Source: Micromonospora sp. WMMA1363 (GTDB taxonomy: Bacteria; Actinomycetota; Actinomycetes; Mycobacteriales; Micromonosporaceae). From it: DNA of 64,000 nt. The notes below the pieces were generated by a model. It made no database searches. It was not told the DNA's origin and was given only the letters and a program-made list of their open reading frames with translations. A program made the position numbers and the translations under genes. The DNA lies in the NCBI RefSeq assembly GCF_030345795.1, contig NZ_JAUALB010000001.1:1173001-1237000 (forward strand). Direction: 5' to 3'. Positions 18,191-26,814 of the stretch are shown here, piece after piece. Within the stretch, counting starts at the first letter, position 1, and the number at the start of each line of letters is the position of its first letter.

Positions 18191-18718
18191 CTATGCCGGC
18201 GGGGTGGCCGGCCCGGTGCACCGTTCCCAGCGCCGCCACCACTGTCGCTCGTCCGGTTCCCCGGCAGCGGTCACCAGCGCCTCGATCGACTCGACCGTGC
18301 CGCTACCCGGTCGTCTCCCGATCGTCGTGACCAGCCGACGGATCTCGTCGGTACGGTGGCGGATCACCTCACCCACCAGGTCCCTGCCGGAATCGGTGAG
18401 GCTGAGCCAGGAGACCCGGCGGTCGGTCTCGCCGGCCCGCCGCACGACCAGGCCGCGGCGGACGAGACGATCACACGCGCGCGTGACGGTGGACGGATGG
18501 AGGTGCAGCGCCGCGGCGAGGTCGACGACCCGTAGCGGCCCCCGTGAGGCGAGGACGACGACGGTTCGGTACTGCGACGTGGTGAGGTCGACCTCGAGGG
18601 CGGCGAGCGTCCGGGCGGTGATGCCGACCAACGTCCGGCTCAGCGCCGCCAGCGCGTCGACCAGCGCCTCCGCCTCCACCGCCGGCGGCAGCTCGGTCGG
18701 CTCCACGTACAGTCTCAT
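18191..18718 (-). CDS. MarR-family transcriptional regulator
   Basis: 175 residues from ATG 18718. Helical dimerisation ends flank a winged helix: LTTSQYRTVVVLASRGPLRV, DLAAALHLHPSTVTRACDRL (recognition helix) and GLVVRRAGETDRRVSWLSLT (wing). MarR proteins repress neighbouring or divergent genes and release DNA on binding phenolic ligands or oxidation; no cysteine in the wing suggests ligand sensing (inference). It is divergent from the potassium channel gene with 45 bp between starts and lies 121 bp upstream of the DUF421-GH15 pair on the same strand, so either could be its target. No clear palindrome was found in the short shared region. Confidence 0.88.
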   Translation of the reverse strand: MRLYVEPTELPPAVEAEALVDALAALSRTLVGITARTLAALEVDLTTSQYRTVVVLASRGPLRVVDLAAALHLHPSTVTRACDRLVRRGLVVRRAGETDRRVSWLSLTDSGRDLVGEVIRHRTDEIRRLVTTIGRRPGSGTVESIEALVTAAGEPDERQWWRRWERCTGPATPPA

Positions 18719-18763
18719 CGGGCAATGGTTGCACGTGTACACGGATCTTCGTCGGGGGTGACC

Positions 18764-19621
18764 ATGGGAAACGCCGGCTCCACCGGCGGGCCGGCGGGGT
18801 GGATCGGTCGCTGGGAGCGCCTGACCGCGCTGCCGTTGACCGTTCTCTCGCTGGTGTTCTTGGCGGCCTACGCCGCGCCGATCCTGGATCCGCAGCTCGA
18901 TGCCGTCTGGGCCCGTGCCTGCCGGGTGACGAACGTTGCCGTCTGGCTGCTGTTCTGGCTTGACTTCGGCGTCCGTCTCGTCCTGCACCCCGAGCGGCGT
19001 CGATTCCTCCGGGAACACCTGTTCGACCTGGCGGTCCTGGTCCTGCCGATGCTGCGTCCGCTACGCGCGTTGCGGCTGGTGACGGTGGTGCTCACGCTCA
19101 GCCGGCGGACCGAGATCTGGGTGCGCGGCCGGCTCAGCCTCTACGTGGGGGCGACCACGCTGTTGCTGGTACTGGTGGCCGCCCTGGCGGTTCTGGACGC
19201 CGAGCGGCGCGCGCCGGAGTCGAGCATCACGAGCTACAGCGACGCTCTCTGGTGGGCGGCGGTGACCATCACGACCGTCGGCTACGGGGACTTCTATCCG
19301 GTCACCGCGGAAGGACGGCTGGTGGCGGTCGGTCTGATGATCGGTGGCATCGGGCTGATCGGCTTCGTGACCGGCTCGCTGGCCAGCTGGATCGTCGACC
19401 GGATTTCGCGCCGCGGCCAACAGGTTCCGGGCCGCGGCCAACAGCAGGCCGCCACCGCCGAGGACGTCGCGGCGCTGCGCGCCGAGATCGCGGCGCTGCG
19501 CCGGCGTCTGGAGGCCTCGGGTATGCCCTCCGACCGGTCGGCGGCGCCCGGCCAACCGACGCCGCCGACGAACCGACCGGCCGGCTCGTCGGCGGTGGTC
19601 GCACCCGAGTCCGGCGGGTAG
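18764..19621 (+). CDS. Voltage-gated-type potassium channel
   Basis: 285 residues from ATG 18764 (an ATG at 18725 is in frame but would almost touch the divergent marR start). Four to five N-terminal hydrophobic segments include an Arg-bearing S4-like stretch PMLRPLRALRLVTVVLTLSR. The pore helix and the exact selectivity filter TTVGYGD lie in WWAAVTITTVGYGDFYPVT, then the inner helix GGIGLIGFVTGSLASWIV. A short coiled coil (EDVAALRAEIAALRRRLEA) may drive tetramer assembly, and a Pro/Ser-rich tail ends the protein. It should conduct K+ across the cytoplasmic membrane. The metallophosphoesterase gene follows at 82 bp on the same strand. Confidence 0.9.
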   Translation: MGNAGSTGGPAGWIGRWERLTALPLTVLSLVFLAAYAAPILDPQLDAVWARACRVTNVAVWLLFWLDFGVRLVLHPERRRFLREHLFDLAVLVLPMLRPLRALRLVTVVLTLSRRTEIWVRGRLSLYVGATTLLLVLVAALAVLDAERRAPESSITSYSDALWWAAVTITTVGYGDFYPVTAEGRLVAVGLMIGGIGLIGFVTGSLASWIVDRISRRGQQVPGRGQQQAATAEDVAALRAEIAALRRRLEASGMPSDRSAAPGQPTPPTNRPAGSSAVVAPESGG

Positions 19622-19703
19622 CCTCTCGGGGCGGAGACGGTCGCGTCCGCGCACCGCACCGACGGCCCGACACCCCCTCGACCCGACCTGATCGGACCGA
19701 CAC

Positions 19704-21251
19704 GTGACGCCACAGCCCGACTGGTTCGCTCGACTCCCGCGGCGTCCGGCTGCCGACCGACCGGACCCGGCCGACGACCGACGGCGACGGTGGACCCGCT
19801 TCGGGCGGCGGCTGGCGACCGCCGTCGCGGTGCTGGCGGTCGCGCTGACCGGGGCGTACGCGGGCGTGTTCTTCGGCGCGCGCAGCAGCGCGGACGTCGG
19901 TCCCTTCCGGGTCGAGTTCCGGCTCACCCCGGCCACCGAAGGCGGCACCCAGGTTGCCGTCCCGCCGCTGGGCGCGCTGTTCCTCGACAGCCACGCCGGA
20001 CCCACCCGGCTCACCGTCCGGCTCGACTCGCTCGACCAACGGCGTACCCAGGCGCTGATCGAGGACCCGCAGGGCCTGGCGGCGTCCAGCCGGTCGGCGC
20101 CGGAGGACGTCCGCGACGCCGTCCAGCGGTTGGCGCTGCGGACGCTCGCCGTGTCGACCCTCGGCGCGTTGCTGCTGTCCGCGCTCGCGTTCCGGGACAC
20201 CCGGCGGGTCGCCTGGTCCGGCGCGCTCGCCCTGACCGTCACCGCCGGTGTCCTCGGCACCGCGGCGTCCACCATCCGGCCGCAGGCGCTCGACGAGCCC
20301 CGCTACGAGGGGCTGCTGGTCAACGCCCCCGCACTCGTCGGTGACGCGCGGCGGATCGCCGACGACTACGAACGCTACGCCGCCCAGTTGCAGCGCCTGG
20401 TCGGCAACGTCGGCCGGCTCTACACCACCGTCTCCAGCCTGCCGATCTACGAGGCCCAGCCGGACACGACCCGGGTCCTGCACGTGTCGGACCTGCACCT
20501 GAACCCCGCCGCGTGGCCGATGATCCGGACCGTTGTCCGGCAGTTCGACATCGACGTGGTCGTCGACACCGGCGACCTGGCCGACCGGGGCAGCGAGCCC
20601 GAGCCCGCGTACGTGTCCATGGTCGGCGAGCTCGACGTGCCGTACGTCTACGTCCGCGGCAGCCACGACTCGCCCGCCACGGTGGCGGCGGTGGCCGGCC
20701 AACCGAACGCGATCGTGCTGGACGACCAGGTGGTCACGGTTGCTGGCGTGACCGTCGCGGGCATCGGCGATCCCCGCTTCACCCCCGACCAGCAGCACGC
20801 CGAACTCGAGGAAGCGCCCGCCGAGAACGTGGACCCCGGCGGGCAGTTGGCGGCGACCGTCCGGACGACCGGGCACGCGGTGGACATCGCCGTGGTGCAC
20901 GACCCGGCGTTCGCGCCCCCGCTCAACGGTCACACACCCCTCGTCCTGGCCGGGAGCACCCACGACCGCCGGGTCGACGTGCTGCCCCCGATCGGCGGCC
21001 GGGACGCGACGCGCCTGATGGTGCAGGGCTCGACCGGCGGCGCCGGCATACCAGGGCAGGAGGACCCGAAGCCCGGCCCGATGACGATGTCCGTGCTCTA
21101 CCTCGACGAGCGGCAACGTCTGGCGGCGTACGACGACATCCGGGTGAGCGGCACCGGGACGACCCAGGTGAGCCTGGACCGACGCGTGATCGAGGGGACG
21201 GATCCGACCGCCTCCGACGCCCCGCCGGCCACCGACACCGTGCCCCGGTGA
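19704..21251 (+). CDS. Membrane metallophosphoesterase with altered metal site
   Basis: 515 residues from GTG 19704. Transmembrane segments lie at about residues 37-57, 147-163 and 172-190, and the phosphoesterase domain starts near 255. Metallophosphoesterase motifs appear in order: DLHL (263-266), GD (290-291), GSHD (319-322), VHD with His399, and GSTH (417-420). In the family the third and fifth motifs are GNH(D/E) and GHxH, so two expected metal ligands (Asn and the first His) are both Ser here. Phosphatase activity is therefore doubtful or metal use is altered. Substrate unknown; it probably faces the outside. Same strand as the K+ channel, 82 bp away. Confidence 0.8.
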   Translation: MTPQPDWFARLPRRPAADRPDPADDRRRRWTRFGRRLATAVAVLAVALTGAYAGVFFGARSSADVGPFRVEFRLTPATEGGTQVAVPPLGALFLDSHAGPTRLTVRLDSLDQRRTQALIEDPQGLAASSRSAPEDVRDAVQRLALRTLAVSTLGALLLSALAFRDTRRVAWSGALALTVTAGVLGTAASTIRPQALDEPRYEGLLVNAPALVGDARRIADDYERYAAQLQRLVGNVGRLYTTVSSLPIYEAQPDTTRVLHVSDLHLNPAAWPMIRTVVRQFDIDVVVDTGDLADRGSEPEPAYVSMVGELDVPYVYVRGSHDSPATVAAVAGQPNAIVLDDQVVTVAGVTVAGIGDPRFTPDQQHAELEEAPAENVDPGGQLAATVRTTGHAVDIAVVHDPAFAPPLNGHTPLVLAGSTHDRRVDVLPPIGGRDATRLMVQGSTGGAGIPGQEDPKPGPMTMSVLYLDERQRLAAYDDIRVSGTGTTQVSLDRRVIEGTDPTASDAPPATDTVPR

Positions 21252-21301
21252 GAACGCCACGCCCCACGGTGGTGCGCGGACGGTTCATCGCGCCAGGTTG
21301 T

Positions 21302-21341
21302 CCCGGTCCCGTTCGGCGTCCTCCCGGTCCCGTTCGGCGTC
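21302..21341. repeat. Tandem 21-bp-period duplication
   Basis: CCCGGTCCCGTTCGGCGTC occurs at 21302-21320 and again at 21323-21341. On the minus strand one frame reads it as the charged heptad DAERDRE repeated twice and ending NLAR-stop, but no start codon supports a gene there. Confidence 0.7.
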
Positions 21342-21376
21342 GACGCCACAGATCCTCCGGTCGAAGCGGGGCGGGC

Positions 21377-21976
21377 TCAGGCCCGGGGCACCGCCGTGGT
21401 CGACGACCCAGCCCGCCCGGTCGCGTGTTCGACCGCCTCGTCGCGGCTGTCGAAGACGGGCAGCACCCCCTCCAGGCGCAACGTCCGCAGGACGGTCCGG
21501 AGGAACGGCGAGGGGGCGGCGAGGCTCACCGCGGCGCCGCGGGCGACGGCGTCACGATGGGCGCGGACCAGCAGACCCAGCCCGGTGGAGTCGATCAGGC
21601 GCACGTGGGTCACGTCAACCACCACGCTCCCGCCCATGTCGGCGGCGTGCCGCAGCGCGGTTCGTAGAGTGTCCTCGCCGTCCACGTCGATGTCACCAGC
21701 GCACGTGATCACAGTCGCGCCACCGCTGTGGTCGATGCCGAGGATCCCGCCGGGGCCCGGTGCGCTGTCGTCCACCGGCGCACCGCCGGATTTCGACGAC
21801 AGCGTGCAGTGGGCGCAGCGGTGGGGACCCTCGGCGAGGGGCGAGCCGGTCCAGCCGAGGTCGGACACGAGCGTCCAGACCACGCCACCGTCCGCCGGAG
21901 CGTCTGGCGTGTCGACCGTGTCTCCGCAGATGTCACAGATCAGTGTCGTCTGATCGTCGCACCGGACGACCGTCAT
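21377..21976 (-). CDS. Zinc-ribbon plus STAS-domain protein
   Basis: 199 residues from ATG 21976, with AGGAAGGA upstream. Residues 6-60 hold Cys14, Cys17, Cys54 and Cys57 in CDIC ... CAHC, a four-cysteine zinc-ribbon-like module. Residues 75-190 are a STAS domain as in anti-sigma-factor antagonists, with VRLIDSTGLGLLVRAH. Ser130-Thr131 occupy the SpoIIAA phosphorylation position, with Thr131 aligned to the acceptor serine. Such proteins release sigma factors or relay stress signals when dephosphorylated. A cysteine-bound metal in front of a STAS domain could make partner switching redox- or zinc-sensitive (inference). No kinase or phosphatase partner is adjacent. Confidence 0.8.
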   Translation of the reverse strand: MTVVRCDDQTTLICDICGDTVDTPDAPADGGVVWTLVSDLGWTGSPLAEGPHRCAHCTLSSKSGGAPVDDSAPGPGGILGIDHSGGATVITCAGDIDVDGEDTLRTALRHAADMGGSVVVDVTHVRLIDSTGLGLLVRAHRDAVARGAAVSLAAPSPFLRTVLRTLRLEGVLPVFDSRDEAVEHATGRAGSSTTAVPRA

Positions 21977-22914
21977 CGTGCCGGTCCTTCCTCTGTCCGC
22001 GGGCCAGGTCGGTCCGGTGTCGCCGTCCCCGCCAGGCCCGTGGCCCTCGCTCTGTCGGTCCACAACCTGCCGCGCGGGATCGTCGGTCACCCCGCGAAAT
22101 CATGACGGTTCCGTGACAATCTGTCGTCGGTAGGCCGCGTCGGGGGGCCGGTAGGGCCGCCCCGACCGGCCGTATCGGCTGGCGTCGACATGCGGCCGGA
22201 GCAGCGGGTACGGCGGCACGGTCCCTCGCCCGCGCCGGTCTTCCGACAGTCGGGGTGGCCCCGTGAGTGGTTACGGACAGGTACCTGCCGGGCTCGCGCC
22301 CATGTGGCTGCCCGCGCCGGCACGTCGTCCGGTCGGATCAGAACGCGCGGTGGCGCGGATGCGGGATCCAGCCGAGGAACCGCTCCCGCAGAGCGGCCGG
22401 CGGTGCCCGTAGGTCGGCGGTGGCGGCGGTCAGGCAGGCCGCCAGGTAGACGCTCAGGTTCGCCGGCTGTGGGCCGTACTCGCGCAGCAGCAACCTCCGG
22501 CGGGGTGGGCACGGCCAGCTCTGCCCGCACGGCCGCGCAGGCGCGGGTCGTCCCGTTGCTCGACCGACGCGTAGAACGCATCCAGGTCGGCGTGCAGGAC
22601 GGTGGCCTCGGTCGACACGGACAACATGTTCGCACACATGTTCGGAATAACGCGCTGACCTGCACGAACGGTGTCGCCGACGAGTCCGGCCCCGGCCCGT
22701 CCCTCGGCGCGGTGCACCCTCCTGCCGACGGCCGCTGCCTCCGCCGCACCGTCCGGGAAGCTGACCCAGCTACCGCGACTACCCTGCTGGAGCGCGGCGC
22801 CGGGCCCCGACCCGGCGGGGCGCAGGTCCGCGGTCCGCCGGCGGTGGCGGTACGGCTCGGCCGGCCGGGCTCATACCTGTTCTCCGCCGGACCGTCGAAC
22901 GGATGTGCGGGAGG
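21977..22914. other. Gene-poor stretch with remnants
   Basis: 938 bp without an intact gene. On the minus strand it contains the dinB N-terminal fragment (22530-22627). Just downstream in another frame there is a run ending LRERFLGWIPHPRHRAF-stop at 22338, which looks protein-like but which I cannot name. The remainder shows only overlapping random frames. Confidence 0.5.
22530..22627 (-). pseudogene. dinB: Fragment of DNA polymerase IV
   Basis: From ATG 22627 the minus strand reads [20 protein letters not shown] then [10 protein letters not shown]. This is the unmistakable start of Y-family DNA polymerase IV, including the first catalytic Asp in [13 protein letters not shown]. Homology stops after about 32 codons and the frame continues into unrelated sequence, so only the first palm strand survives. 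The two motifs GAACATGT just upstream resemble half-conserved actinobacterial SOS boxes (GAAC-N4-GTTC). Confidence 0.75.
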
Positions 22915-23328
22915 TCAGGGCTGCGGAGCGGTGATGTTGACCATCCAGGAGATGCCGTACCGGTCGACGCACATGCCGAACTCGTCGCCCCACATCTGCT
23001 TTTCCATCGGCACGGTGACAGCGCCGCCAGCGGACAACTCGTCCCAGTAGCCGTGCAGCTCGTCGGCGTTGTCGCCGCTGAGGCTGATGGCGATGGTGGT
23101 GCCGGCCCGGTGCTCCGTCCCGGGCGCGGTGTCGGCGGCCATCAGCGTCAACCCGCCGTTCGACTTCAGGAGGCTGTGCATGATCTGGTCGGTCAGTGCC
23201 GGGTCGGTCTCGCCGAACTCCCCGAATGTGGTCAGGAAGAGTTCGCCGCCGAACACGGAGTGGTAGAACTCCATCGCTTCGCGGGCGGTGCCGGAGAAGT
23301 TGACGTATGGGTTGAGCTGCGTGTGCAC
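22915..23328 (-). CDS. VOC-superfamily (PhnB-like) protein
   Basis: 137 residues from GTG 23328, chosen because a perfect AAGGAGG lies 5 nt upstream. It opens HTQLNPYVNFSGTAREAMEF and continues YHSVFGGELFLTTF, ending WGDEFGMCVDRYGISWMVNI. These are the marks of PhnB/3-demethylubiquinone-methyltransferase-like members of the vicinal oxygen chelate fold. The typical VOC metal triad is not evident, as in most PhnB-like proteins, so enzymatic activity is uncertain. It is monocistronic, and its Shine-Dalgarno region is duplicated in tandem. Confidence 0.88.
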   Translation of the reverse strand: MHTQLNPYVNFSGTAREAMEFYHSVFGGELFLTTFGEFGETDPALTDQIMHSLLKSNGGLTLMAADTAPGTEHRAGTTIAISLSGDNADELHGYWDELSAGGAVTVPMEKQMWGDEFGMCVDRYGISWMVNITAPQP

Positions 23329-23331
23329 CGT

Positions 23332-23379
23332 GTCCTCCTTGGTCACGACGTCAGCGTCCTCCTTGGCCACGACGTCAGC
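23332..23379. repeat. 24-bp tandem duplication carrying a ribosome binding site
   Basis: Bases 23332-23355 and 23356-23379 are identical at 23 of 24 positions. Each copy contains AAGGAGGAC on the minus strand; only the copy nearer 23328 is correctly spaced from the VOC start. Confidence 0.85.
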
Positions 23380-23607
23380 GCCATCGTCGCAAAGAGAGGC
23401 GGGCCGCCCAACGAGGCGCGCCCGGGCGCGCCTCGTTGGGCACGGGAAACGCGCCCGTCGTTCCGGCACTGGGTACGACCGCCAGCCGGGCCGCACGGAC
23501 CGCCGCCCACCGCGCCAGCGGTCGGCATCGATCGGAGATCGGCGGACCGATGTGTGCCCCGGGCGAGCGGGGGTAGTCCGCGGTCGGCGAGAGCACGGGG
23601 GGATGGC

Positions 23608-25494
23608 GTGGATTCGTACCCTGCGGTGGAGGCGCACGGCCTGATCGGTGATCTGCAGACCGCGGCGCTGGTGACGACGGACGGCACGACCGACTGGTTC
23701 TGCGCCCCGCGGTTCGACTCACCCAGCGTCTTCGGTGGTCTGCTGGACCGGTATCGGGGTGGCTACTGTCGGGTCTCGCCGGTCGGCGACAACTACGTCG
23801 CCAAGCAGCTCTACCTGCCCGGTACGCCGATTCTGATCACCCGCTTCATGAGCGAGGACGGCGTGGGAGAACTCGTGGACTTCATGCCCCTGGCGGGTGA
23901 CCAGCCCACCGACCGCCACCGACTGGTCCGGATGCTCCGCATGGTCAGAGGCACCATGCGGTTCCGCGCCGACTGCCGTCCCCGGTTCAACTACGGCCGG
24001 GATCCGCACGACCTCGAGACCCACCCGGGCGGAATCGTCTTCCGAAGTCCCACCATCTCCCTCACGCTCAGCCACGTCCACTATCCGGATCGGCTGGCCG
24101 ATCAGCCGGACATTCGGCGCAGCGAAGACGGCGTCTGCTTGTTCGCGACCCTGCACGAGGGAGATGCCGGGGGTGTGGTCCTGGAAACCGCCACGAGGCC
24201 AGACCCGCCGCGTCCCGTCACCGCGGGCGAGGTGGAGGACATGCTGGTACGGACCCGGGACCACTGGCGGGGCTGGCTGGCGCGCTCCCGCTACAGCGGG
24301 CGTTGGCGGGAGATGGTCGAGCGGTCCGCGATGACCCTCAAGCTCATGACGTACGCGCCGACTGGCGCGCTGATCGCCGCCCCCACCGTCGGACTGCCCG
24401 AGCGGATCGGTGGCGAGCGCAACTGGGACTACCGCTACACCTGGATCCGCGACGCGTCCTTCTCGATGCGGGCGCTCCTCGGTCTGGGTTTCGTCGACGA
24501 AGCCGCGCGGTACATGTACTGGGTGCGGGACCGGATCCGGGACGCCGGCAGAGACGGTCAGCCGCTGGAAGTCATGTACGCGGTCGACGGCGCGCCCGTA
24601 CCGGCGGAGAGGTCGCTCGACCACCTCGAGGGGTACCGCGGGTCGGCGCCCGTGCGGGTGGGCAACGGCGCCGCGAAGCAACTGCAACTCGACGTCTTCG
24701 GCGAGGCACTCACCGCGCTGCACATCGCCGACCGCCGCGGACTGCACCACGGCGACCAGACGTGGGCGAGCGCCGTGCGGCTGGTGGACTGGCTCTGCGA
24801 CAACTGGGACCAGCCCGAGGACGGGATCTGGGAGACCCGCGGCGGTCGCCAGGACTTCACGTACGGGCGGATGATGTGCTGGGTCGCCCTCGACCGGGCC
24901 GTCCAGCTCGCGCACGGACGCCGGCACCCCGTCGACCTCAGCCGCTGGACCCGGGTCCGTGACCGCATCTACCACCAGGTCATGAGGCGGGGTTTCCATC
25001 CCGGGCGTCAAGCCTTCGTGCAGCACTACGCCACCGACGTGCTGGACGCGTCGCTGCTTGTCATGCCCGCCGCCGGGTTCGTCTCGCCCACCGACCCGCT
25101 GTGGCGGTCGACGCTCCTGGCGGTGGAGGCCGAGTTGGTCTCCGACAGCCTTGTCTACCGATACGACCCGAGCGCCGCCCCCGACGGCCTGCCCGACGAT
25201 GAGGGCACCTTCACCATGTGCACGTTCTGGTACGTCCAGGCGCTCGCGGAGGCCGGTCGGCTGGAGGACGCCCGGCTGACCTTCGAGAAGATGCTCACCT
25301 ATGCCAGCCCGCTCGGCCTCTACTCCGAGGAGATCGCGCCCACCGGCGCGCAGACCGGAAACTTCCCGCAGGCCCTCAGCCACCTCTCGCTGATCAGCAC
25401 CGCCACTCTCCTCGACCGGCTGGTCGACACCCCGCCGGTGACGATCCCCGGGCACGGGGCCGGGCCGTCCGGCTCGCCGAGCTGGGAGGACTAA
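23608..25494 (+). CDS. GH15-family glycosidase (glucoamylase/trehalase-like), copy 2
   Basis: 628 residues from GTG 23608, preceded by GGGGGGAT; this start aligns with that of the 15.6-17.4 kb paralogue. The same landmarks occur: AHGLIGDLQTAALVTTDGT, DWFCAPRFDSPSVF, RNWDYRYTWIRDASFS, DNWDQPEDGIWETRG and DEGTFTMCTFWYVQALA. It lacks a signal peptide and should act in the cytoplasm on trehalose or maltodextrin-type substrates. The two copies differ throughout, so duplication is old. It is followed at 58 bp by the slipin gene on the same strand. Precise substrate cannot be read from the sequence. Confidence 0.88.
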   Translation: MDSYPAVEAHGLIGDLQTAALVTTDGTTDWFCAPRFDSPSVFGGLLDRYRGGYCRVSPVGDNYVAKQLYLPGTPILITRFMSEDGVGELVDFMPLAGDQPTDRHRLVRMLRMVRGTMRFRADCRPRFNYGRDPHDLETHPGGIVFRSPTISLTLSHVHYPDRLADQPDIRRSEDGVCLFATLHEGDAGGVVLETATRPDPPRPVTAGEVEDMLVRTRDHWRGWLARSRYSGRWREMVERSAMTLKLMTYAPTGALIAAPTVGLPERIGGERNWDYRYTWIRDASFSMRALLGLGFVDEAARYMYWVRDRIRDAGRDGQPLEVMYAVDGAPVPAERSLDHLEGYRGSAPVRVGNGAAKQLQLDVFGEALTALHIADRRGLHHGDQTWASAVRLVDWLCDNWDQPEDGIWETRGGRQDFTYGRMMCWVALDRAVQLAHGRRHPVDLSRWTRVRDRIYHQVMRRGFHPGRQAFVQHYATDVLDASLLVMPAAGFVSPTDPLWRSTLLAVEAELVSDSLVYRYDPSAAPDGLPDDEGTFTMCTFWYVQALAEAGRLEDARLTFEKMLTYASPLGLYSEEIAPTGAQTGNFPQALSHLSLISTATLLDRLVDTPPVTIPGHGAGPSGSPSWED

Positions 25495-25552
25495 CCGGAG
25501 GCGCAGCGGGAAAGGCCCGCCGAGTGGATGCGTTTCTCGGATCGGGGGTGCC

Positions 25553-26401
25553 ATGACGGCCACCGTCGTCGGCGTGGTGATCGTGCTCGCGATCCTGGTG
25601 CTGCTGGGCGCGTTGAGCATTCGGATCGTCCAGCAGTACCAGCGCGGCGTCGTGTTCCGGTTCGGTCGTGTGGTGGCGGTCCGGGAGCCAGGCCTGCGAC
25701 TGATCATCCCGATCGCCGACCGGATGGCGCGGGTGAGTATGCAGACCACGGTGATCGACGTGCCGGCGCAGGGCGCCATCACCCGGGACAACGTCACCCT
25801 CACCGTCGACGCGGTCGTCTACTACCGGGTGGTGGACCCGGTCAAGGCACTGGTGAACGTGCGCCAGTACCCCGCGGCCGTGCTCCAGATCTCGCAGACA
25901 GCGCTGCGGTCGGTGATCGGCAAGGCGGACCTGGACACCCTGCTCGGTGATCGGGACAAGGTCAACGCCGACCTGAAGGCGGTGATCGACACGCCGACGG
26001 AGGGCCCATGGGGGTTGAACATCGAGCGGGTCGAGGTCAAGGACGTGGCCCTGCCGGAGGGCATGAAGCGGTCGATGTCCCGCCAGGCCGAGGCCGAACG
26101 GGACCGCCGGGCGCGGGTGATCGCCGCCGACGGTGAGTTCCAGGCCTCCCGTCGGCTGGCCGACGCGTCCCGGGCGATGGCCGGCACCCCGGGGGCGTAC
26201 CAGCTGCGCCTGTTGCAGACCGTGGCGGACGTGGCGGTGGAGAAGAACAGCACCCTGGTGATGCCCTTCCCGGTGGAGCTGCTGCGCTTCTTCGACCGGT
26301 ACGCGCGTACCGGCCCGGCGGAGGAGGGGTCGGTCCCCGGCGAGGCCGCGTTGCAGCCGACCGGCGATGGTCACCGTGGCGACGCCGGCCGGCGCCGGTA
26401 G
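25553..26401 (+). CDS. Slipin (SPFH/band 7 protein)
   Basis: 282 residues from ATG 25553. One N-terminal membrane segment (VVGVVIVLAILVLLGALSI) precedes the SPFH domain: QYQRGVVFRFGRV, REPGLRLIIPIADRM, LTVDAVVYYRVVDP and VRDVAL-like VEVKDVALPEGMKRSMSRQA. An Ala/Glu/Arg-rich oligomerisation helix follows. Slipins form ring-like scaffolds in detergent-resistant membrane patches and often pair with a NfeD protease-like gene, which is absent here. The Arg/Gly-rich tail ends inside a hairpin that overlaps the stop codon. Possibly cotranscribed with the GH15 gene 58 bp upstream. Confidence 0.9.
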   Translation: MTATVVGVVIVLAILVLLGALSIRIVQQYQRGVVFRFGRVVAVREPGLRLIIPIADRMARVSMQTTVIDVPAQGAITRDNVTLTVDAVVYYRVVDPVKALVNVRQYPAAVLQISQTALRSVIGKADLDTLLGDRDKVNADLKAVIDTPTEGPWGLNIERVEVKDVALPEGMKRSMSRQAEAERDRRARVIAADGEFQASRRLADASRAMAGTPGAYQLRLLQTVADVAVEKNSTLVMPFPVELLRFFDRYARTGPAEEGSVPGEAALQPTGDGHRGDAGRRR

Positions 26402-26410
26402 CCGGCCGGC
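26384..26410 (+). terminator. Hairpin overlapping the slipin stop codon
   Basis: GCCGGCCGG (26384-26392) pairs with 26402-26410 across a 9-nt loop. A GC-only stem without U-tract; a plausible terminator. Confidence 0.45.
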
Positions 26411-26814
26411 CCGGCCGGGCGACAGGATGTTCAGCTCACCGCCGGTCCGTCCGACTGCCCGGGTACGACGAGGACCGCGTCGTCGCCGGCGAGCCGCGGC
26501 GCGGCCCTCGTCAGCAACCTGACACGCAGCCAGCGGCGGGTCGTCATCGTCCGGACGGTCGCCCGTGGTGGGGTTGCGCTGCTCGTCGCGAGGTGTCCGG
26601 CGGGATACCAGCCTGGTGACAGCACGTTGGTTGCCCCCTCCTGCTACCACTGAGGTGTTCGCAACCGACCAGGTGCACGCCGTTGCAGCGACGGCCCCGG
26701 CCGACGTCCGGGTCGGGAAGCAACCGTTGCGCCGATGGCCCGGCCTGCCGGCCGGACGACAATGACCAGCAGGGCGGCTCGGTGGCCCGCCCCGCGACCC
26801 GAGGAGGTTCGGAC
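26411..26814. other. Intergenic region before the kinase gene
   Basis: 404 bp. A 38-codon minus-strand frame (26431-26547, beginning TTRRWLRVRLLTRAAPRLAG) is possible but has no family resemblance I recognise. Otherwise only the kinase promoter is expected here. Confidence 0.4.

Noticed and set aside
22338..22500. Independent small gene ending LGWIPHPRHRAF
   Set aside because: It reads like protein but has no start in frame other than inside the dinB fragment, and no family could be named.
26431..26547. Small 38-residue minus-strand gene before the kinase
   Set aside because: No convincing ribosome site and no homology I can recall; left as a note in the intergenic entry.
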